The notes beneath the pieces were generated by a model. The model did not search any database and was not told where the DNA came from. It saw only the letters and a list, made by a program, of their open reading frames with translations. A DNA stretch of 64,000 bases from contig JARBJD010000004.1 in assembly GCA_033064195.1 (NCBI GenBank), positions 1 to 64,000 on the forward strand, in the 5' to 3' direction. This stretch comes from Blattamonas nauphoetae (taxonomy: Eukaryota > Preaxostyla > Oxymonadida). This document shows positions 55,729 to 64,000 of the stretch, in pieces. Each line of letters starts with the position of its first letter. The first letter of the stretch is position 1. Position numbers and translations under genes: made by a program.

Positions 55729-57442
55729 TTAGCTGTGAGTGTCGGTTGCTTGTTGTGAGGCCAATTCCATTTCCATCTCCTCTTCTTCATCGAGCTCATC
55801 CAACCCTGTTTTTTGCTGGGAAGCTTTTACCAGCTTTTCGCTGAACTTTTTGACATCCTCACCTGTAATGGCTTGGTATTGTTCCTGCAATTCCAACAAT
55901 TTCTTTCGCAAGTCATTTTGGCGCTTCCTCTTTTCTTTGAAATCACGCAGCAATTCCTCATTTCCAACAAGCCCATTTTCTTGTCTGAGGCGTTGATTTT
56001 CATCCTTTAGTCGATCTCTTTCCAGCTAATTGAACAAAACGTGAAGAGTTCTTCCCAGAAAACGAAATCACAAACCTTGACATTTGCGAGGAGATCTCGT
56101 TTTGATGTAGTTTCTCGTTCAAGCTCGCCAAGCCCTTCTTTCAGATCGCAGTTCTGGACGATGAGAAATTCGAGTTTCTCAGTGAAATGGGACAGCACGT
56201 GGACGGTCACATTGATCTTCTTTCTAAGCTTCTGAAGCTCTTCTGTCCGTTCTTCTATCTTTTCGTTGAATGTTTGGTTCTCAATCTTCAATTGTTCGAA
56301 GTCAATTTGATGTCGTTGTGTTTGAATGTCGTCCTGTGAATATAAAGGAAATTGAGATGATACAACAAAAAGAGCGAACTTTCTTCGTTTTTTCTTCATA
56401 TTTTGCGAGTTCTGCTTGAAGAGACGCGTTCTTTAGCCTCTGCATGTGAACTTCTTCATCCTTCAGTCTTTCCTGTTCCATCATACTATCCAGCTCTTCG
56501 CGTGTAAGAGGCTTACCCGTGCTACTATTCCTTGAACTTCCAGCAATGGATTCTTTGTATGCAACAAATCCATCCAACGCATCCTGAAGCTGATTCTGTT
56601 TCTCAACAACCTTCTCCCTAACCTCTTCAAGGACTGTGTTCGCACTTTCGTTAACATTGACAGCTTCTTCACGCAATATTTCAATTTGTTTGAGGTGATC
56701 GTAGAATTGGGCTTTCAATTCTTCTTCTGGTTTTTCTTCTTCGTGCATTTCCGGCATAGGATTGTTTTGAATGTAATGGGCATATTGTTTCTGAAGCTCA
56801 AAGTTATCTGCGATGAGTTCACTATGCTCGACAAGAGCTTTTTCGATATAGTCTTTGAGAACTTGAATATTGTCTTCATCATCAGCGAGAGCGGCCATAT
56901 TTGGGTAATCATCTCCCGAATATTCCAATTCATCATACTCTCCTTCAGATCCTTCATAATCACGTTGTGTATCTTCGATGGCTTGGCTTAGTCGCTCTGA
57001 CAGATGTTCATATTTTTCTTCATCGAAATCGTCTTCAGGATCATCATGCTGTGATGGATCTTGGGCTGTAGAAGATTATAGACGGAAAAATGACGTACTA
57101 TCTTCAAGACGTTCTTCTTCTCCTTCTTCTTCAGGTGGATGTTCGTCATTTTCTTCATTTTCGTCTCCATCATCTCCCATAGCCGCTGGATGAATGAGTA
57201 AATCGAGTAGAAATACTATCTTCGAGGGTTTCATCTCCTTCTTCTTGTTGATTCACATCCTCTTCGTTATATTCAGGTTCTTCTTCACCAGTAGTTGCTT
57301 GAGCTGTGAGAGAGATAATATAGATAAAAAAACAACTTTCATCCAATGGCTGATCGGAAACTTGAGTGTCGTCCAGCTGTTCACCTGTTTCGTCCATTTG
57401 ATCAAACGGATACCCACACTCTTTTTTCTTGACACCTCCCAT
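55729..57442 (-). CDS. CCDC96: CFAP184/CCDC96-like ciliary coiled-coil protein
   Basis: CCDC96 and CCDC113 form a complex at the base of radial spoke 3 in motile cilia. Six exons 57442-57337, 57303-57217, 57185-57099, 57065-56380, 56333-56076 and 56025-55729 encode 506 residues; introns 33, 31, 33, 46 and 50 bp. The first three exons code for a strongly acidic disordered N-terminus; the rest is coiled coil with the family core: IDFEQLKIENQTFNEKIEER, then ELQKLRKKINVTVHVLSH, then RLRQENGLVGNEELLRDF, which is the strongest match (DUF4201 region). Confident that it is in the CCDC96/CCDC113 family; the GLVGN-LLRDF block favours CCDC96. It is divergent from the importin-beta gene with only 34 bp between ATGs. 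Confidence 0.85.
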
Positions 57443-57476
57443 GAACCAAAGCCAAGTTCAGACGTACAGTCTGTCT
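57443..57476. promoter_or_regulatory. 34-bp divergent promoter region
   Basis: The only DNA between the start codons of CFAP184 (minus) and importin beta (plus). It must hold at least part of both promoters and 5' leaders. No TATA-like box is visible. Confidence 0.4.
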
Positions 57477-60400
57477 ATGGTGAACAGTGACCGCAATCTA
57501 TTTGTATCCATCCTCCTTGGAACACTTGATCAAGGTTTTCATCATCTCATTCATTTCTCTCAGGCACTGTGAACCAGGCTCAGTCGATACTCACATCTTT
57601 TGAACAAGAAAATCTTGTTTGCCATCTTTTTTCTTTCTTCATTCTTTTTCTCTTCGTAGGAACTCTACTGTGTCCTCTTGTCAGATGAATTGGCGAACGA
57701 AAACTCTCCAAATTACAACTCACGGATAGTTGCTGGGGGACAACTTAAAAACAAGGTGAAATCACAAGTATTTTCCATTTTTTATGTTGAGCATTTTTGT
57801 TTAGACAAAGAAAGACAAGGCAGAAAAAACCGCTCTTTGGTTTGGGTTCCAGTCAGAAAGTCGAACGCGTATCACAGGAAATGTGTGTCTATTGCACTCT
57901 TACATCAATTCTTCAGGCAAAATTAGCTCTTCGGTCATCCATCATCCAAGTGGCGAATTCAGCTGCACTCGTTCTCTCTGCCATTGGAGTTATCGAAATC
58001 CAAAATGGAGTAGAAACTGATTTAATATCTGAGCTCCTTCATAATGTGAACCTACTTCAGTCAGCAGATAATGAACTTCTTCCACGAATCCTATTCGTTC
58101 AGAATGATCCTGTCTCCCAGAATCAAAACCCGACTTTAATCCAGGATTTACTGACTCAACATCACCTAAACATGCGCCTCAAGCGTGCTTCGATTATGTC
58201 ACTCCGATATCTTTGCGAAGATTTGCCAATCCGATCGATGGAACCATACCAAGACGACCTTCTCAATCTTATCGTCACATCTTCTCTGGATTATACCAAA
58301 CCGTTTCGTGATGATTCTGATGATGAAGCTGAGGTTGAAGCACTCTTCGCACTTGCACATCTCCTTCCTGCTGTCCATAAAAGGTTTTCAGAAAAAGCCC
58401 CCCGTGATCTCATCGTCAAAGCTATTATAGGTCCTATCCTCGCGATTCCAGAACAAGACCAACCAGATAAACAGTATTCTCATCGGCTACAGAGCTATAC
58501 ATGCCTCAATATCCTTGCGGAGTACTACTACCCGTTCATCACCGAATATGCCGCAACCATCTTCGAATGCACGCTAGCCACAATTCAAAAAGATCAACAG
58601 GAGATCGTTGCATCTGCTATTGAATTTTGGATCACTATTGTGTCGTTCGAATCGGATCTCAAGTACCGCAATTCTTTCCCGACATCAGCTCGACAAATCT
58701 CCAATTTATATTTCAACGACTGTCTCCCCCTCCAACTCGATAAATCTCTCACAGAAAAGAGTGCATCCCAACTAACAGGTCTTATGCTGACCAGAATTCA
58801 AACGATCAACCAATACGAAACTATCGCCGACCGAGATGATATTTGGCGAGCTCTGAATCTCACATCGGAAATTGTGGGTGTCGCCAATTCAGCTGACTTA
58901 TTTAACGAGCTTAGTTCATTCACTGAATCCAATCTCGTCCATGTGTCAGGCCAAGGACAAAATATACTCTCTGCCCAACCTTGCGGCACTCCACCACCTT
59001 TCAACTCTCGAGCCGCAGCTCTTTTCGTCCTCACCATTCTTATATTGGGCACAAGAACCGAAAAAAACAATCTAAAAGACCGAACAAAAGTCCTCAAAAG
59101 CTTAAAAGCATCCAAAACCGACATTCGACTCGCCCAAGACGACTATGACGCCTGCAAAGCGCGACGACGAACAATGAAGACGTTTCTTGTCCGAGTCTTC
59201 CCTCTTATTCTCCAGGGATTGGTTGGTGACGAAGAATACGCTGTTCAGGGAGCTTGTGCGTACGCTGTCCAGGTGATCTGCAGATCCTATGCCCATCTCA
59301 TCGCTCCACGAACAGTGCTTCCAAAACAGGTGGATGAGAACTGGATTCAAATCCTGCTTTATCTTCGACAGGGCCTCGCTTCTCCCGATCCATTCATCGC
59401 CACAAGAGTGGCAAAAGCGATAAAATCACTTGCCGGAAACTGCCCGCGATCCATCCGGAAACACCCCCTTAATTATGTCGGACAGATGCTCACCCATCTC
59501 TACGAACCTCTCTTCTCCATCCTCGCAAGGGGAGGATCGGGCGATGTTGCACCACTCGTGCGTGAATCGACAAAAGCGATGGAGAAAATCATTTGGGCGT
59601 GCGGACCAGCTCATAATTCAGAGTTGTCGGAGAAGCTGACGGGGGTTCTGGATGACATGATGATGAATCAGAACCAATCGCTTGAATTGCTGTCGGCTGA
59701 ATTGACGATCATTGGAGCGACGACGAAGAAGATTCAATATGCAATCCAATCCCATTTCAACAAACTCACCCCAATCTACTCCAAACTCGCCACAATCAAC
59801 GACATGGCCTTCCAACAAAACGTCCTCGAATCGCTCTCCATCGTCGTAAACTTCACCAATCCATTCAACACATCGTTTTTCGAGTCGCTTGGAAACTACT
59901 TGTTGATCTGTCTCAATCAGGACCAGATCTGGACAATCCAGAAATACGCTCTAGACATCATCGCAATCTTTGCCATCCAAATGGAGAACCGGTTCGCGCC
60001 ATTCGTAGCCACCCTCCTTCCAGTGATCTGTGACATGTTTACACGACAAACACAGATGCCTGGGCACGTGGGATTGGCTGTGGATGAACGTGTCTTTCCT
60101 GCGGCTCTGCTTTGTGTGTCGGACATTGTCCTCTCCACTCCAACTGACACCCTCTTCATTCTCACCACCATTCTCGATATTATTCGAATGTCGTTCCAAA
60201 CAGCTATCGACTTCTCAGCTCGAAGTGAACACATTAGCGTTGTTCTTGAGCTGTACGCGAATGGAATGAAGGCTCTCACAACAATCATCACCTCATTTGG
60301 ACATCCTGATTCTTCCGATCCAACCATCAAGTCAGCATTCACCGAACTCGAAACCAATTATGCCCCTGCATTCATCAGCATCCTTTCTGAGATGTGCAAC

Positions 60401-60688
60401 AACATTGTTGCATCCATCGTGGCGAACACCCCTTTCCAGATGGACGCAAAGATCCTCGGAAAACAACTGTCCCTTTTTTTGGGTGAAAATTTTTTTTCAG
60501 AGTTGGCATCTCTCCTGCTATTCATTGCAACGAAGTTTGAATCCTGTCGACCGTATTTTTATGTGAACGGAGAGACTGTTCCGTGTTTACAGCTTCTGGC
60601 CAATGCATTCGAACATTTGGAGAAGCAAACAAAACAGGATATCACAGCTCTTATTTCGAAGGTGAAAAGAAGACATAAAACTTTTTGA
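57477..60688 (+). CDS. Importin beta-1-like karyopherin
   Basis: HEAT-repeat nuclear import receptor that binds cargo or importin alpha and RanGTP. Exons 57477-57534, 57564-57616, 57660-57755, 57805-57882 and 57917-60688 give 1,018 residues; introns 29, 43, 49 and 34 bp. Successive helical pairs follow the family: VNQAQSILTSFEQENL at the N-terminus, RIVAGGQLKNKTKKDK (after intron 2), QVANSAALVLSAIGVIEI, the IVASAIEFWITIV block, and from residue 480 on ILQGLVGDEEYAVQGACAYA with further repeats. An ATG at 57441 is also in frame (12 extra codons), overlapping the divergent CFAP184 start codon, but 57477 gives the usual short N-terminus. Longer than the usual 870 or so residues, so another beta-karyopherin is possible. 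Confidence 0.82.
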
Positions 60689-60942
60689 ACTCATTTCACG
60701 AAATCATGATTTGAATTGGATGAAAGCTCCTTTTGTCTCCAGTGGAAAAATCGTGATTGTCAGGTGAAGAACAAGCTCCAGAGGTACATACATCCAGAAA
60801 AAACTAAGATATCAAACGAAAATCTTGATCGTACATGTCTTCAGGAAACCCAGTGTGTTCTTCACGATCACATGATCTTGTTTCAGAATCATGGGAGGAT
60901 CAGTTCAACCAAGAAGCTTAGATTCACAGAAAGGTCTATTTG

Positions 60943-62731
60943 ATGACAATGGAACAGCAAGACCGGTCCTTGGATCGAGCCATGATGTTTGTAGATGATA
61001 ATACTACGGAATTTGTTGATGAAGACGATTCACAACATACTCCGATTCACCTTCGCATACAGAAACGCACTGAGATCTCTCCCGTGAAAGGAATCAATCC
61101 TTCTGCAGACTATCTTTCAGAGCATTTCCATCAAAAACCAATCCCAACTCATCCTGATCATACAATTCCTGATGTCATTCGCCGACTCACATCTCAAGAT
61201 GAAGAAGACTGGCGAAAAGAGTTCGAATATCTCCATTCAATTCGATTGACAGGTATATTTTCTGATTCCTGACCTTTTCAGAACTTGGAAAAACACTCAC
61301 TCATCACCTCGTACACAACAATATAGGTGAGATTCTTGTCGCACAAATCCGACTCAGAGATGACATCTCTTTCACGGTCTGTCTTTGGTTGAATTATTTT
61401 CCAGAATATGGCTGTTCAATGCATCTCAATCATGTCGAACCTTTCATCTGAAGCGGCTGTCGCAATCGCCTATTCTGGGTTCTTGGACTATATTCCACAG
61501 CTTTTGTCATCTAATCATCAACAATTGGTCAGCGATGTCTCGTTTTCTTCACTCTCATTCAGTTCAGACTTTGTGGGCTCTGGGAAATATTGCGGCTGAA
61601 AGTCAAGAAATCCGCGAGCTCATTTTTACGTCATCAGATATACTGAAAATGATCGAAAATTTTCTCGTTTTGGATTCTCCCGTTCTGTACGATGTCATTT
61701 TCTTCCTCCGCAACCTGTGTCCTGCATTTCCCGATCACCCATCTTACGACCCGCTATTTCCCAAGATTTTGGATGTTCTGGTTTATCTTTCGACATATTT
61801 TTCCGCACCGAACGCCCCTAATAACAAGGAACACATCAACTCAATCAACGATTGTTTATTCATCCTCCACAAACTCACAGAAGCGTCAACGGCAAGATTT
61901 TCGCTTGTTCTTCAACCAAGAATTGCGAATACGCTTGACTTTCTCCTCACCAACGAGGACTTCAGGGTTGTACATCAACGTGTCGTCCTTCTCTGCACCG
62001 ATCTCATCCACCCTGGACCAAACCGTCCGTCGACCCATCCAATAATTCAAGTATTTTTCCAGCTTATTCTCATCCTTATCCAGACGTCAATAGAAGCCTT
62101 GTCATCGTTCAAACTGACCCATACAATCTTCACCAGAGCTATCATCGTTTTGCGCAGTTTCCGAGGAGACCGTTTTCCAGGGACGACAAATTATCGAAGC
62201 CAAGAGTCTGCACAAGACCTCCTTATGACACAGTTTTTCCGATTCATTGAATATTCGATTGAAGCATCGGAAACTGTCTGTTTGTTCTACCTCTCCAACT
62301 ACCTTCTCTCTCATCTGGAATCGCATATTGCCTACGCATCCCATGACCATATAAAGCAAATCGACAAAATCCTGCTCAAGATCATTCAGAGTTCTCACTC
62401 AAACGTTGTTTATGCCATTCAGTCGTTCAATATACCTTCAATCATCAATTCTCTATACCTAGCCTCGAATTTATCCAATCGGCTACTGGATATTCTACTT
62501 TTGGCGCGCGATCTTCTCTCGACCACCCAAATCATCGCTAAGAAGCACAATCTCACCAACGACGAAGAGGAACAACCAATTGATGTGTTTGTGGCTCAGC
62601 AGATGGTGTCGATGAGATTGGTTGAGATGCTCGAATCAAGTCTCACCACAAATCTCTCCTCGATCGAAAGAGAACAAACGGAAGGCGTTCTTGACAAAAT
62701 CAAAGAAATTTTGGAACAAAATCAGATTTGA
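60943..62731 (+). CDS. Importin alpha-like ARM-repeat protein
   Basis: Exons 60943-61252, 61282-61376, 61405-61536 and 61568-62731 give 566 residues; introns 29, 28 and 31 bp, all phase-consistent. The ARM signature DTLWALGNIAAESQEIRELI follows a repeat with GFLDYIPQLLSSNHQQLVS, the same word order as the NLS-binding ARM repeats of importin alpha; TIPDVIRRLTSQDEEDWRKE precedes it. The C-terminal two-thirds is less conserved but helical. A basic importin-beta-binding segment is not visible in the first 60 residues, and upstream sequence (60716-60942) contains short possible exons such as one with KNKLQRY. If absent, it may be an unusual adaptor. Tandem after importin beta with a 254-bp gap. 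Confidence 0.7.
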
Positions 62732-62775
62732 GGACACATTCAGAGTGAAGTTCACCTTTTATATCGTTTCATTCA

Positions 62776-62980
62776 TCACTTCACACGCCTAGCAGATTCG
62801 TCATCTTTCAGAACTATTTGATCAACGTATTCAAAAGGAATGAGTGTGGAGAGATGGACATTGGGTGTTGTAAGTATGAAATGCTTCAGGAATGTTCCAT
62901 CGATGATTAACAATTTGTGTCGGGCCTGATCTAATCAAGAATCTGAATGCTCACTGACCCAACCTCAAACGATTTCGCAT
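62776..62980 (-). CDS. Small unidentified protein or C-terminal exons of a gene
   Basis: Two phase-matched pieces, 62980-62959 and 62930-62776, joined by a 28-bp GT-AG intron, give about 59 residues with DQARHKLLIIDGTFLKHF and PFEYVDQIVLKDDESARRVK. If earlier exons exist the protein begins further upstream (the frame is open to about 63053). Family not recognised. Confidence 0.4.
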
Positions 62981-63072
62981 CTGCGTCCAGTCAACGGTCA
63001 CAATCGAATGATCTTGTATGAATGTGTTCACTTTCTTGCCTTCTCCGATATTCTCGTCGACATTTCAATCTT

Positions 63073-64000
63073 ATGTCACTTCTGCTCTGTCCAATATATT
63101 CTCCTGTTGCATTTTTAATCACTCTTTCAATCATTACCGTTTTCCTATCTGCAGAATACATACTTTTTGGATGTTCTAAGTGCATATCGACGTGGAACAG
63201 AAAAGGAGAAAGTTTCGATCTTGACTGGTGTTCGGAATCGAATTGAAGAAGGTTTGAAACTCATCACCAATGTTCTTGCTTTTTATTCGCTTTCTCTTCC
63301 TGATGTCCATTCATCGTTTTTTCATTGTTCATCCCTCACATCGATCTTTCTCCGTCGTGCCTGGTGTCTGTTTCAGATGAGAACGAAAGCAGAATGAAGG
63401 AAGTGAGTGAGATGGGGCTGCGTGTGGGCTTTGTCTCTGAACTTTGTCTGACGATTGGAAGCAAATGCTTGCCGTTCCTGTTCGTGTGTCTCCTCGTCTT
63501 CTCTCCATCCCATCATCCCCTTCTCCGATTCTGATATGTCATTATTTCTGTCAGAATATGGCATTGAATGTGTTGACTTCGCTTATAGCATGTTTATCGC
63601 TCCCAAACAGACCGAAAATGAGTTCCCTTCTTCCCTCTCTCCTCTCCCTCACCCAAGTCTGCCTCGCCTTTTTCCCTCTTCCACTTCTCTCTTCTTTCTG
63701 TTTCACATCGTCCTTCTGTCTTTCTTCATCAATTCCCTGTCTTCTCTTCTTCGCAGAACTCCGACCCAACCCTCTCCGTTCCTGCCACACACGCTGTCGG
63801 GTCTGTCTCTCTCCCCTCCTTCTCTCGTCTTCCTTCTTTCTTTCCTTTGTTTTCACTTCATCCTTCACTCCCTCCTCTCCTTTCATCATTCTCTTCCCTC
63901 TCTGCCATCTATCAGGCTGGTATGTGGCTCGTGTCTGTCGTGTGCCGACGTGGAGGGAGTGCTGAGTGGGGGAGTGGTGGAGCGAGTGTGCGAGTGGGCG
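63073..64000 (+). CDS. Unidentified spliced gene running off the right edge
   Basis: Proposed exons 63073-63105, 63155-63251, 63377-63483 and from 63555 on; introns 49, 125 and 71 bp. Junction phases agree and the joined product reads NTYFLDVLSAYRRG, KVSILTGVRNRIEED, EVSEMGLRVGFVSELC, then NMALNVLTSLIACLSL. The segment past 63620 is pyrimidine-rich with an acceptor-like CTTCGCAG near 63756, then possibly another exon (NSDPTLSVPATHAV). Helical, family unknown. Confidence 0.4.

Overview
This window looks like nuclear DNA of a flagellated protist carrying an endogenous DNA virus and many decayed transposons. Evidence for a eukaryote: genes split by spliceosomal GT-AG introns (most 28-60 bp), clear orthologues of N-myristoyltransferase, PHF5A, DENR, an Utp30/RSL1D1-type L1 protein and importins, and a ciliary protein (CFAP184/CCDC96) that implies a flagellum. 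Stop codons TAA, TAG and TGA all end genes, so the standard code fits. I cannot name the species; a metamonad such as an oxymonad is a guess only.

Region 1 (1 to about 14.4 kb) holds two directly repeated copies, offset by about 6.8 kb, of one end of an endogenous virus. Copy A (1 to about 8.2 kb) carries small virion-like proteins, two tandem paralogous capsid-like genes of 621 and 564 residues, a 136-residue gene (broken here), a convergent S74-chaperone spike/fibre gene, a short overlapping ORF, a 1.7-kb conserved block without convincing genes, and a 197-residue repeat protein. Copy B (about 8.5 to 14.4 kb) has a truncated first capsid gene, a second capsid gene with one stop codon, an intact 136-residue gene and an intact S74 gene, and lacks the 197-residue gene. 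Plus-strand genes share a TTTTTTATTTTT box just before the ATG; minus-strand genes share a different TTTTTTAATTTGTATTAA box. Polymerase, integrase and packaging ATPase are not seen; the element runs off the left edge.

Region 2 (14.5 to 28.7 kb) is a transposon graveyard: mariner-like, DIRS-like reverse transcriptase, hAT and DDE/pogo-like relics, a family of about 0.5-kb inverted-repeat elements, an hAT-type nonautonomous element with an exact 8-bp target duplication, two large foldback elements sharing termini and 3-bp duplications, and an 84-bp minisatellite. From 28.9 to 31.4 kb I see little that can be supported.

Region 3 (31.4 to 64 kb) is dense host sequence: an unidentified multi-exon gene; a 1,589-residue coiled-coil protein; a coiled-coil protein with about 53 copies of a 45-bp repeat; N-myristoyltransferase divergent from an Utp30-like gene; PHF5A; a 1,886-residue ankyrin protein; DENR; CFAP184; and an importin-beta gene followed by an importin-alpha-like gene. 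Intergenic gaps are often below 100 bp. The host genes are unrelated housekeeping, trafficking and cytoskeletal functions; the virus genes together look like a virion structural module.
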